A stretch of DNA of 64,000 nucleotides, from NCBI RefSeq assembly GCF_003171515.1, contig NC_089393.1, positions 1,302,001 to 1,366,000 on the forward strand, read 5' to 3'. Under the pieces are notes generated by a model, which saw only the letters and a program-made list of their open reading frames with translations, was not told where the DNA came from and ran no database searches. Both the position numbers and the translations under genes were made by a program. Origin of the DNA: Pyrenophora tritici-repentis (Eukaryota > Ascomycota > Dothideomycetes > Pleosporales > Pleosporaceae). Positions 26,327 through 36,196 of this stretch are shown piece by piece (position 1 is the stretch's first letter; each line of letters begins with the position of its first letter).

Positions 26327-27054
26327 GGTGGATGGCTGGTTGTGAACGAGTCACGGGATATGGGGAGGGTATTGTTGTTGTATGTGTGGGTATAAAGTAG
26401 ATATTTAATGGAGAGTAGATGAAGCTGGTGCAACATGTAGAAAAGGACGATGCTCAATCAATATACCTACAGCCACCTGTGGGCGATCGCGGACTGCGTC
26501 GATCAACGTTTCCTACTAGATCTCGCTAGATGGCGTCGAGAAGGGGCCATGACGACTGTGACGATGACATGCGTATTAAGGGTCCACGCCTAATCTACGC
26601 CACTGGGTGATGGCGCACAATACGTCGCCAATCATCGTCGTATACCAATTGCCATGTTTAGCCGAGTGGGGTGGGAAAACGTCGTGGTGAAGACAAATAT
26701 CACAGTACGGTTTCATTATTCTGTCGACGATGTAAACTGCCACTGTGAGCGAAGGCAGCTTTGAAACACCCCACAATCGTGGTTGCTTCACGGCAGTGCA
26801 TGATCCGCAGCTTAGCCAGGGGAGATGCTTGTATGATAGGTGAGATTTCCGATTGAATCCAGTGGAGTGCGCAAGAAACCGCAGTTTGTTTTAAATGGGC
26901 GCACGGGAGCTAAGTTTATCGAGAAGGTTAGGGGCTGGTTAGGTCCCAAACTTTACCGCTATCGCGGTTTCTGGTCTAAATGATGACATGTTGAGAGAAG
27001 CAGCGCCTTGTGATGATGGTGACATTTACGAGGCATGCGTATGCAATGCAAACC
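26327..27054. other. intergenic, nothing recognised
   Basis: 728 bp between the aquaporin start (minus) and the stop of the dolichyl diphosphatase gene (minus). Likely holds the aquaporin promoter. No gene or repeat seen. Confidence 0.55.
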
Positions 27055-27846
27055 TCAGCTGCGCTTTTTGCCTTGGACTTGAAAAGTCTGCCGTTTCCGC
27101 CTGTCTTCCCAACGTGCCCAACCGGAATCGACCAGATCTTCTTGTATGACAAGATCTCTGACGCGCAACAACCTGAGAAGCCACGTCTCGAGCGCCCATT
27201 CAATCCAGCCAGCCCTGCGCAGATACGTGGTAAATGCGAACCAGACCAAGGCAAAGACTGCACCGGCAGCACACCCGACCATGACTTGCTTGGGTGTGTG
27301 GTAACTCAAGTATATCCGGCTGACGGCTACGGCGGCTGCGCAAACTAAGGCGAGGACCGAGAGGAGAAAACGACCACCAAGCGAGAAGGGGGTGTGGGTA
27401 TCGGTAGGGTGAGGGACGTGGCGGAAGAGAAGGAAGAGGGCTAGAGTGACGGAGAAGAAGGAGACGAATTGGGCATGCGAGGAAGGCATTCCGTAACCCT
27501 TGCCATGCATTTCTGTCAACCTGTTAGTACCGTGATCCGGCAGCAGGCGGCATTGAGTATACCCCGCGGCCGCTCTTCCTTGATGTATCTCTTTAATACC
27601 CAATTGAGGGCTTCGCATGCCATTTGGCCCGCAAACATTAAGAATATCTCAATTTCACGGGTCGACCAGATCAGTGTCGCATACACGACGCATAGTCCCT
27701 GCGGAACCAGAGCGAGCCATGCGCACAGGTATGAAATGCGGTCGGCGGGATTCTACCCATGTTAGCAGTAGACAGTACAATCAAGTCATGTAACTAACAT
27801 AATGCACATGCGTCAGTGAGAGCGACGCAAGCGGCGGGCCGTCCAT
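27055..27846 (-). CDS. CAX4: dolichyl pyrophosphate phosphatase (PAP2 family)
   Basis: Multi-pass ER enzyme that removes a phosphate from lumenal dolichyl pyrophosphate so the carrier can be reused in N-glycosylation. Three exons, 27846-27799, 27752-27563 and 27512-27055, give 231 aa, normal for the family. Joins are LTHVHY-NPADRIS and KEERPR-EMHGKGYGMPSSH. The three PAP2 signature blocks are present: K-x6-RP (KRYIKEERP), PSSHAQF, and SRIYLSYHTPKQV. Four to five hydrophobic segments can be seen. The start MDGPPLASLSLTHVHY matches Cax4/DOLPP1 style. It is divergent from the RBR ligase gene over 409 bp. Confidence 0.92.
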
Positions 27847-28255
27847 ATTGACGTGGAGGGAATGTATGTTTACTCGCCCTCCGCAGAAACGTGTAAGCTT
27901 GGAGGAAGAGAAGTCATGTGCGATGATGATGATGGCGCGTCTCCAGCCGGGGACCCTGGCGGCCTTGGCGTGGCGCGTGCCAGCATCCTCGGTGATGCGT
28001 GGATTTCTGTGTCTTCGCACAGTGTTGCTATTCACTCACAGCGACGACCTAGATGCTGAGGGCGCTGTGTAATCACAATTCAACTTTCTCGCCCACCATG
28101 GAACTGTATAAAGCATCTTCCTCGTTTGGGGTTCATAGGAGCAAATCGCCACACCCTCCCACCATTTATCACCGCGCTGGACCGCCGTGCTCTTCCCCCG
28201 CCAGTCGCCGCCACCTTTGATCCGTTTACTCTCTCGACCGCAGAACAACCCCGAC
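27847..28255. promoter_or_regulatory. divergent promoter region (CAX4 / RBR ligase)
   Basis: 409 bp between divergent start codons. Frames in this stretch overlap but lack family character. A TATAAA-like GTATAAAGC sits at about 28106 on the plus strand, 150 bp before the RBR start. Confidence 0.5.
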
Positions 28256-29650
28256 ATGGCCGATTTCAACACCGAAGACGAACGCATTGAAGAGCTCACT
28301 ATCCTGCAATCCATCTACCCGGAGCTAGTCATTCATGATAATGACGACGATGCTTACACAGCCGCGCTTGAATTGCCTGTGGCGCCTGCGAAGCCGCTCC
28401 CTATCACTTTTCAGCCAGGCCAACACATCGAGCACTTCGCACACCTGCCACCTATTCGATTGGAGCTCGTGCTGCCTGTCGAATATCCCGTCCACGCACC
28501 ACCTACCGTGAAGCACATCTCGACCTCGCCATCTTGGCTATCCGATGACCTCCAGCATCAGCTGGCCGACGAAGCGCAACTACTATGGAACGATTACGGC
28601 GGAGGCATGATGTTGTTCGCATACATCAGCTCTCTACAAGAGAAGATAGAGTCGGTATGTGGATTGACCGAGCTCACCCTGCCATCCAGCATGCGACAGG
28701 AGCTTGTAGAATACAGCCAGCGCATCGAGAAGGACCTGTTCAACAAGGAAACTTTTGACTGCGAGGTGTGTCTAGACCCCAAGAAAGGATCCGAGTGTTA
28801 TCGCATGCAATGCTGTGCCCATGTTTTCTGCATCGCCTGCCTTCAGGACTACTACAACTGCTGCATAACCGAAGGCGAAGTCAGCAACGTCAAGTGCATG
28901 TCAACAGAGTGCGACGGTAATGGAAAGAAGAACCGATTATTGTCACCCAAAGAACTGCTTCAGATTCCCGTCGCACGCGACCAAGTCGAGCGATACGCGA
29001 ATCTGCGACGGAAGAAGAAGATGGAAGCCGACCAAACCATCGTCTACTGCCCCCGCCAATGGTGCCAAGGTGCCATGCGAACAACCAAATATCCCAAGAT
29101 CACCGATGTGAGCCTGATGGACGACGCGGAATCTGAACCAGAGGACGAAGAAAAAGATCCCGTGCCACAAGTCGTCGCTGAACCTGGATCTGAACCGGCG
29201 CCTGAAAAGCGCAAGATTGGCGTAGTAGGCATGGACCGTCTGCGAGTTTGCGAAGACTGCACTCTGGCTTTTTGTGTCGTCTGTCTAGCTTCTTGGCATG
29301 GTGACTTTGTGCGCTGCGAGCGACGCGACGCCACGCAGCTCACAGAACAGGACCAGGCGTCGCTCAACTTCATTTTGGCACATACCACGTCATGTCCAGA
29401 ATGCAACGTACCTTGCGAGAAGAACCTAGGCTGCAATCACATCACCTGCCGTCAGTGCGGGGCGCACTTTTGTTATCTCTGTTCTGCATGGCTTAGCCCG
29501 GACAACCCATATTCCCATTTTGGCAACCCTGAGAACGTGTATTGCTATCGGCGCCTGTGGGAAGGAGCTGAAGGCGATGGGCAGCCTGGTGACTTGCCGC
29601 CTGCTGAGCTTTGGGAACGAGAGGCTTTGCGTATTCAGCACGAGCAGTAG
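28256..29650 (+). CDS. RWD-RBR E3 ubiquitin ligase (RNF14/Itt1 type)
   Basis: Single-exon gene, 464 aa from ATG 28256; an upstream ATG-less extension was discarded because the RWD domain begins at MADFNTEDERIEELTILQ. Order: RWD domain (about 1-140), RING1 (CEVCLDPKKGSECYRMQCCAHVFC..., about 175-235), in-between-RING region with CPRQWCQGAM and an acidic spacer (about 290-350), and RING2 (CPECNVPCEKNLGCNHITC). The Cys in GCNHITC is the expected catalytic thioester residue. The yeast relative Itt1 and human RNF14 affect translation termination and stalled-ribosome handling; a matching role here is inference. No intron is needed. Confidence 0.93.
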   Translation: MADFNTEDERIEELTILQSIYPELVIHDNDDDAYTAALELPVAPAKPLPITFQPGQHIEHFAHLPPIRLELVLPVEYPVHAPPTVKHISTSPSWLSDDLQHQLADEAQLLWNDYGGGMMLFAYISSLQEKIESVCGLTELTLPSSMRQELVEYSQRIEKDLFNKETFDCEVCLDPKKGSECYRMQCCAHVFCIACLQDYYNCCITEGEVSNVKCMSTECDGNGKKNRLLSPKELLQIPVARDQVERYANLRRKKKMEADQTIVYCPRQWCQGAMRTTKYPKITDVSLMDDAESEPEDEEKDPVPQVVAEPGSEPAPEKRKIGVVGMDRLRVCEDCTLAFCVVCLASWHGDFVRCERRDATQLTEQDQASLNFILAHTTSCPECNVPCEKNLGCNHITCRQCGAHFCYLCSAWLSPDNPYSHFGNPENVYCYRRLWEGAEGDGQPGDLPPAELWEREALRIQHEQ

Positions 29651-29684
29651 CAGTATTTGACTAGTACGCGGCAGTCTAGATATC

Positions 29685-29729
29685 TAAAGACTAAAGCACA
29701 TTCACCAGTAGTGGTAGCTTTAGTCTTTA
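29685..29729. terminator. perfect 13-bp inverted repeat after RBR ligase
   Basis: TAAAGACTAAAGC at 29685-29697 and its exact reverse complement at 29717-29729, with a 19-nt loop that holds a further ACCA/TGGT pair. It starts about 35 bp after the stop codon and is followed by T-rich sequence. A role in 3' end formation is inferred only from position. Confidence 0.55.
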
Positions 29730-30202
29730 TTGCATCTCAAACATCAATCCGTTTCTCTACTCGGTTTGTTCCCACAGTCTGTTTTCTCAAGCAAGCAGTT
29801 AACGAACGATGAGTGCATCTCATTTCATATAGAGAATACATTTATTAGACAGACCCCACAGCATCCCAATGTGAAACCTTGATCATTCAACCATATGAGT
29901 CCCCACTCACTTTTCAGGAATTCGTTAGACCCGCGCCCAGGAAGCTCATCCTGTAGATGCCCCAGATGCAAGGGTACGGCGCAGTACATGAAGATAAGGC
30001 TTAACGATTGGCCTCGTTACGTAACTGCATGTCAGTGCTAGCTACCAACATCTATTCGCTGGTTAGACTGTATACCACGCAGTTCAAATCTATATCTCGG
30101 TGTCTTTTTTACTCATGTTTCCAAGTTATCATCACATCTCATTGACCTTCTCATAAAACAATTACACCTCATTGACTTTCTCAAAACACTTCCATTTTCA
30201 AC
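29730..30202. other. intergenic, nothing recognised
   Basis: Space between the RBR ligase 3' end and the DUF3632-like start. Short direct duplication CACCTCATTGACTTTCTCA / CATCTCATTGACCTTCTCA just before the next ATG (about 30137-30184). Confidence 0.5.
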
Positions 30203-31267
30203 ATGCACCACCTGCGAGATTCCCTACTAAGCCCCGTGCCAAAAGGCCCATCGGATATCACTAAACCCGACGAGGCTGCCAACGATCGACAGGGTATACG
30301 TGACTCCATTGCTCGTGGGGAACTCGACAACGTCCGAGATGCAGCTTTTTACAATCGAACCTGGATAATCAGCGAAAGATACTGTAATGGCGACGGAGTT
30401 GACTCTCTCGAAAGCTACCTTCATTCCACCTGGTACATGTACTACCAACTCAGCCTCCACACATCTTACGAAACACATGCGCACGACCGCCTGGTCCTCG
30501 ATATTGTCCGCACCCAAGGCATGGGACCTTTAACCAGACCCGTATCCGGCTACTTCGGCATTGACATCGCCCGAACAGTCGAAGGCACACTCTGGAACGA
30601 CCTCCCCTTCCTAGTCACCGACATGACTGAATTCTGGACAAACGACTGCGCTATCCTATCTGCAGCCCAGCGCATGAGCTTTTCCTCTTTCCTCGCCAAA
30701 TTAGCCTCAACCCGCGTCTGCAAAGACCGAGTCTGCCAAATCGCCCTCTTACTCTTCCGCTCCACCTTTGAGGAAACACGCTGTCTCTGCCCCCCAGAAG
30801 CGTCAGATGAAGTAGTATCCGACGAGGAAAACACCCGCCGCACTATGCGCGACCTCAGTCTCGCAGACCTCCTCCCCGCAGCATGCATCTGGATCAAAGA
30901 AGCCAAATACAACATCATGCAGCTGTCCGATGTAAGCTGGAACGACTGCCCCAGCACCGTCGGCCAGGGAGGCCTGAAGTTCATCGAATCGGACCTAGGG
31001 AAGCGCTCACCGACGGGCTTTACCCCCTGGCGGTGGATGTATTGGCTCAAGCGCCTCCACGAGATCAAAGAGGAAGCACAGGAAGCAAAGGAAGCCCGTC
31101 TGGTGGAATATGCAGAAGACGCTATTGAGAGAATGGCTAGTGGAGTGAAGGAACGCAATTCGGGTATTCTGCGGGCGTACAAGGATGGCGGGGAGGTGGT
31201 GCTGCAGGATAAACATTTGAGTTGTTTGGATCCAGATAGGCCGATTGAGGAGGTGGAGATTGTTTGA
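30203..31267 (+). CDS. uncharacterised protein, DUF3632-like
   Basis: Intronless, 354 aa. No signal peptide or membrane segment. The helical, acidic and tryptophan-containing sequence (YLHSTWYMYYQLSLHT, PWRWMYWLKRLHEIKEEA, followed by a charged helix ending near IERMASGV) resembles the fungal DUF3632 family as I remember it. No function is known for that family and I assign none. The gene stands at the edge of the repeat-rich interval; a diverged tandem repeat begins right after its stop codon. The start is preceded by A/T-rich sequence and is the first ATG of the frame. Confidence 0.75.
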   Translation: MHHLRDSLLSPVPKGPSDITKPDEAANDRQGIRDSIARGELDNVRDAAFYNRTWIISERYCNGDGVDSLESYLHSTWYMYYQLSLHTSYETHAHDRLVLDIVRTQGMGPLTRPVSGYFGIDIARTVEGTLWNDLPFLVTDMTEFWTNDCAILSAAQRMSFSSFLAKLASTRVCKDRVCQIALLLFRSTFEETRCLCPPEASDEVVSDEENTRRTMRDLSLADLLPAACIWIKEAKYNIMQLSDVSWNDCPSTVGQGGLKFIESDLGKRSPTGFTPWRWMYWLKRLHEIKEEAQEAKEARLVEYAEDAIERMASGVKERNSGILRAYKDGGEVVLQDKHLSCLDPDRPIEEVEIV

Positions 31268-31276
31268 GATGGAGGG

Positions 31277-31660
31277 CCCTTGTCCTATTCCGGTCACAGT
31301 GTTGCACTGCTGAATACAAGGTTTGATTTACGTTGGGCGTGTTTTTGGTATCGAATCATCACTTGAGCTCGAAATGACCTTTGTCTTATCCCGTTCTGTG
31401 ACGCAGCTGTAGTGTTCTACTTCGACCTCAAACATCCTCTTTTACGTTAGTTTGCGGGGTTTTTGTGGCTGATCATGGCTGTGAACTTGAGCTGGCCTGC
31501 CTTTCTCCTATTCCATCAAGCGGTCCTGCTGGGGTGGTTTAATTTGAATTCAAGTTCCCTGATCTACGTTAGTGGCGGGGCTTTTGTGGCTAATCATGGC
31601 TGAGAGCTTGATTGCTGACAATATATTAATGGGTTCCGGGTACCAGTACTGCGGGTTGAA
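31277..31660. repeat. three diverged copies of a ~120-bp tandem repeat
   Basis: The motif TACGTT-(6-8)-GG.TTTTGTGGCT.ATCATGGCTG.GA.CTTGA recurs at about 31329 (most diverged), 31443 and 31565, spaced 114 and 122 bp. Each is preceded by a similar CCTATTCC-like segment. Copies 2 and 3 agree at roughly four in five positions over 45 bp. Confidence 0.7.
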
Positions 31661-32033
31661 ATCGCCGAATGTAGGCCGCCTCGTCGCATGGAGCCGAGTT
31701 GGGTTAACTGCTCGTGAAAGTACCCCACAATGCACACTGCATGCAAGACAGACGGACATCTCGGGCGGATAAGTGCCGTTCTTTGGGGTAGATCTCCAGT
31801 GGCCTGCGTCGGGCGGCTTGGACTGTGGTGGAATTGTTGGTGTTGAGTTGAATACCTGGGTTCCGGCTTCATACCTGCTTCTTTTGGGGTTGCTAATCCC
31901 GATTTTCTTGGGACTTCACATGAGAGAGGCATTAAAAGTACACGTTGCATCCTACGTGAAGAAAGACTCCTGTTCTTCGATTACACTACAAGTCTCTGGA
32001 ATGGCTACGCTTGCCGGTTTCATCTCTACAGTG

Positions 32034-32205
32034 TCTATGCAGCACAACTACGCTTACCTCTGACTAACAGCCTTTGGAATTTTATATTGCACATGACCAC
32101 CGGTATCCATCTTTGCAAGATTCATGCAACATAAGCTTACCTGCGACGAACAGTACGGCAGTTCATATATTGCAGTGGACTACCAGTGTCCATCTTTGGG
32201 GTGAT
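32034..32205. repeat. two diverged ~86-bp tandem units
   Basis: Unit 1 (about 32034-32120) and unit 2 (about 32121-32205) share in order ATGCA-C-AACATAA/ACTACGCTTACCT, GACTAACAG/GACGAACAG, TATATTGCA, ACCA-GTGTCCATCTTTG. A partial third copy (CTTCCCTTTGACTAACAG) follows near 32222. Confidence 0.6.
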
Positions 32206-32524
32206 GACTGTGGGATTCAGGCTTCCCTTTGACTAACAGTTGGATGTCCCCCGCACAACAAGGCGTCCTCTTTCACCATCTTTTCAGTGCTTTTGTGGCA
32301 CAGCTTACCGGTGAATGAAAGTCAGACACTTCTCATTGGACTTAATTGGAAGTCCACCTCCTGTATGGAACCTGGGATGCATGCGGTCATGCCGCGACAA
32401 AGCCGTTTCTGATTCCACTCGCGGAATGTAAACATACACAGGCAAAAGACTAAGAAATATTTTCGGGACGTAAACTTCATGTGCGGTTCCAGTGGCATGA
32501 TCTATCAAGGCCCACGGCTTTCCC

Positions 32525-32530
32525 TATAAG
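32525..32530 (+). promoter_or_regulatory. TATA-like box of the secreted-protein gene
   Basis: TATAAG in the context TCCCTATAAGAAGGGG, 132 bp before the ATG, followed by a C/T-rich leader. Assigned by position only. Confidence 0.4.
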
Positions 32531-32656
32531 AAGGGGCGTCAACAACCCCTTCTTTCAACCCCATCCCATCCGCAATACTTGCTTCTCAAAAACCGCTCTA
32601 CACTTCATCTATCAATCCAATTCACCTTTAAATCACCGCTCTCAAACACCTTGACC

Positions 32657-33039
32657 ATGCAGTTCACCACAGCCACCCTCCTCTTCCTCACCGCCATCAC
32701 CGTGGTAGCATCCCCTGTTGAATCCGTCCCTGGCGACATCCGAATCAAGTTCGACGGGGTAAAGAGCCCAAACCCACTTCCAAATCCCCACCATCCACCT
32801 TAAACAAGAGTCCACCGCTAACTCCTTGCTCAGAAATGTACAAAATCCACCGATCAATGCAGTTTCACCCGCAACGGCAAGACTAGCATTTCTAAATGCT
32901 CTACTGCCACGGCTGTGAACTACAGGGTATGTTTAATTATGACTTGGGTGTTTTTGACGCTGCTGACAAGATGTAGTGCACCAAAGATAAGAACCCTTGC
33001 ACCTACGATGACGTTGATGGAAAGACTCGTTGCACCTAA
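32657..33039 (+). CDS. small secreted cysteine-rich protein (candidate effector)
   Basis: Three exons, 32657-32758, 32834-32926 and 32977-33039, all in phase 0 with GTAAAG/GTATGT donors and CAG/TAG acceptors, encode 85 aa. Residues 1 to about 19 are a signal peptide (MQFTTATLLFLTAITVVAS). The mature part, about 66 residues, has six cysteines, one at or near each exon edge (KCTK, QCSF, KCST, then CTKD, PCTY, RCT), which suits three disulphides. It matches no family I know. It lies in a repeat-rich stretch with a transposon 3 kb away, a common setting for effector-like genes of plant-associated fungi; that role is inference. The protein is not seen as a single long open frame because of its introns. 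Confidence 0.72.
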
Positions 33040-34800
33040 GTGGGCTATGGGCGGAATACTGGATATCCGCTTACCCTCATCTTTGGTACGCAAGAGGTAT
33101 TGTGTGGACGTTCGAGCCTAATAGGTTGATATGAGAAGGGGGAAAGTTGTTAGTTAGGCTGGGTTGTTAGGAGATTCGAAGGGAAAGTTTGTTAGGATAC
33201 GCTCGCTTTGTGGTCTATGGTGGTTACGTAGTTGTACGTAAGAAAAGAGCAGTCTTCTGCCGAACGATGCCCGTCTTGTGATCTTTCTGCGTTTTTGTTT
33301 GTATGCTGTTGTTAAACGAACATAGTTCTACAACGGGTGATGATATTATTCATTTGCTAAGTTTCTTTAAGATGACTTCGCACTCTTGTGATTTTACTCT
33401 ATCCTGAATCTCCTTGTTCTCTTTAGCTTGCACAGCTAGGATGTAGTATAAAAAGCGATAAATTTGCTGCTCCTAACGTGTTCTCATTGGCATATTTATT
33501 ATCATCTCTTCCAAGCTGTCTACTTACTTCTGGAAGGCTAGTGTAGCCGGAACATCGGTGATATATTGCGCTACCTAGTCGTTCTGGCACTACCAGTATC
33601 AGTGGCAATGAGGGAAGCTAGACACCAGAAAAACCTCAACGACAGCTCCTTTCATTTAATTGCAAACGCAAGCCTAAAACAGTGAGAACAAGGCTCATCT
33701 TCCTTGTGGATAGACTATTCTTTGTCGTTCAGATCTCTGCGTGCTGATGACGTGTTGATTCGCGTACTAGTTGGTGGTTGCAATATATATAGGAGTAGCT
33801 GACCCTAGGGTATTCGATGGCTTTGATCTGCGCAGGTTCAGTTGGATCGCGTCCTGCAGTGGTGATGGGCGATGGCTGTCGTTTGTTGTGTCCAGTCTTG
33901 CATTATATCATCCAATCTCGTGCACATAATACATAGGATGACAATCCTGTGCAGTGTAAGACTCCACTAGTTCCGCATTCTACGAATGACATTGCGAAGA
34001 ACGATTTACAACCCACTGACTACCTAAGACCTAAGATAGTACAGCGGCGAATGCGGCCTTTTCTCATGATTGACACGCATACGGCCCGCATGATCCCATA
34101 GGAAAGCTTAAATCCAGCTCCGCATCACGATCGCGGCTGCGGATCATACCACGTAGGCAAACCACATTGCAAATCATCGCCATGAATGTACTAGCAAGAT
34201 GACAGTAAGCCCTAATAAAAGAACCAACATTCTCCCCGGATGCGGACATCCGCGACAATCTAGAGAGAGAGCCAAGGAAGCCAACGCTCTTCAAAACAGG
34301 GGTAGAAGTAAGCAATATCAGAATCTCGTCGCAAACTTCGCTCTCGGGATGGAAGACATTGGATAGACGCATATTAGTTCGTAAAATATTAGCACAATAG
34401 CAGTAAGTATAGAGTTGGAAATTCCCTAATACGACAACGTTTAATCATTTTCTATAGGCGAGGAGAACAGTCTTGCGAGGATGTCAATGCGCTTGAGCCA
34501 TAATACATGATCTGCGGCCTCTGCAAGATGCGATCCTTACCCAGAACCGTTAGTTGCCAACACCTTTCATTACATAAGATGTTGGGATCTGTACTCTTCG
34601 AGAACCGTTGATTGCCAACTCATTTCAACTATACAAGGCGTTGGGATCCGCGCTCTTTGGATCCAATCCTTCTACCACAGGGTTCTTTACAAAATTCTCA
34701 TCCTCGCTTGCTCTACACGCTAATCCTACTCGTTCAACCAAGCAACATCTCAGTACGCAACTCTTCTATTTATATCGCCTAATGTAGACTTTAATCTTGC
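33040..34800. other. gene-poor interval
   Basis: About 1.8 kb, moderately AT-rich. No supportable gene. A two-copy tandem repeat at 34543-34660 is listed separately. Confidence 0.55.
34543..34660. repeat. two-copy 58-60-bp tandem repeat
   Basis: Both units open AGAACCGTT, continue with the block GATTGCCAAC or GTTGCCAAC, and end GTTGGGATC-G-(A/G)CTCTT. Copy 1 is at 34543-34600 and copy 2 at 34601-34660, about 80% alike. Confidence 0.75.
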
Positions 34801-35280
34801 ATGAAAGCTAATGTTGGTATTGCAGCAATGGTTATTACCATCTTCCAATCTGTCCTAGTGGGACTTTCGGCTCTATCCTGCATCACTCTACCTGTCAATA
34901 GCTTTGCTTTTGATCCGGCATCAACATTAGCAAAACGAGAAACTTGCCTGTCCAAGTACGCCACCGCTCCAGCTGGCACTCAATACCTCGGACTCGTGAC
35001 CCTCAGTATTCCATCAGAACAAGGAGTAACTAATAAACTCAACAACAAGTGGGGTGAACAAGAGGTTGAAACGTCGATAAGTTTGACGGGAGACAGCCCC
35101 CCCAAAGCGTCTGTTCAATTCCAAGCTTCGGTTAACAACGGAGGGTCCTTGTTTATCAAACCTGTTTCCCACCCGGGTGCACCGTTGATGGTTGATCGGG
35201 CCGGCAGTTGCACAAATACCTACGAGCCTTATGTTCTGCCTTCGCAGATCTCATTTCAATTCTATCTCCTCCCTAAATAA
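34801..35280 (+). CDS. predicted secreted protein with Kex2-type site, unknown function
   Basis: Intronless, 159 aa. A hydrophobic N-terminus (core about residues 5-30) looks like a signal peptide. A Lys-Arg pair at residues 45-46, just before ETCLSKYATAPAG, fits Kex2-type maturation. The mature part would hold two cysteines (C49 and one in GSCTNTYEP), possibly one disulphide, in a beta-rich, Ser/Thr-rich sequence without membrane segments. I recognise no family. The frame uses a true ATG and ends at TAA. It starts about 140 bp after a tandem repeat and 0.9 kb before the Fot1 transposon. Confidence 0.6.
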   Translation: MKANVGIAAMVITIFQSVLVGLSALSCITLPVNSFAFDPASTLAKRETCLSKYATAPAGTQYLGLVTLSIPSEQGVTNKLNNKWGEQEVETSISLTGDSPPKASVQFQASVNNGGSLFIKPVSHPGAPLMVDRAGSCTNTYEPYVLPSQISFQFYLLPK

Positions 35281-36196
35281 ACGCAGTAAGTCGTGGTATC
35301 TTCTTGTTTACAATTATGAGACGTTAACGACTTTACAGCTCTGTGCTCATCATTTTGACCCCTATTCGCTATACGCTTGAATTTGGTACATAATCGTCGC
35401 TATTGGCCCACACACTCCTTATTAGACATCCTGTTGCAGTACAATGCAGTCAATTAAAGTGTAACCGCGCGAGGCAGTCATCAGAGTATATTGTGTTCTG
35501 TTGTTGTTGTGCTGTCATGGCCACCTTATATGTAGCCATAATCAGGGTCTATTTACATGACGTATCTCTGATGCTGGTGAGGGGAGAAGGTGCTCATGGA
35601 GGGGAGGGAGGAGCGCCAGGACAACGCACGTGACATGCGCAATACCCTTGCCTCACAAACCGCAACACATCCAGTTGGGGCCTCGGAAAATTATGTTGGG
35701 CCTGTATAAAGCTAAATTATGTAGAAGGTTTAGAACTGTAATCGAGACCTACCTATGACGACATGTTCATCGAATTTATTTCACTGGTCATCTCCTACGA
35801 TTTCTTTACTGGTTGACCTGATCGTCGCGAACGAACCATGTTCAAGCTACCTATGTACTCTGAGCATTTCCGGATCTTTGGCCAACATACAAAATTGCCA
35901 TAATCCCGAACATGCCAATATTATATCAAAAGCCATGTAGAAATATAGGATACTTGCTTTGTTAGTCACGCGCCACGGCAGTGCCAGCATTCACACTGGA
36001 ATGAGTCGATCAGTAATCTACGACATCTACTCGGACAACGACCTTGAGTAGAACACTTTAGCTTTGCACGTGATTTTCAGAGAAGAAATAAGTTTCTTCG
36101 TATATATTTGAGAGGATGGTGGATGTGAAATGGCAATTGGGGTGGGGCGAGTGGGTGAGTTCAGTGCTTACCCCGCAGCTTGGAATGGCTTAGTTA
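35281..36196. other. intergenic, nothing recognised
   Basis: AT-rich flank of the transposon; ends at the TA target duplication at 36195-36196. No gene seen. Confidence 0.55.

Larger units (their letters stand above)
31661..32656. other. non-coding interval with further diverged repeats; upstream region of secreted protein gene
   Basis: Open frames here have no family character. A second diverged repeat pair lies around 32034-32205 (listed separately). The last 130 bp carry a TATA-like box. Confidence 0.5.
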
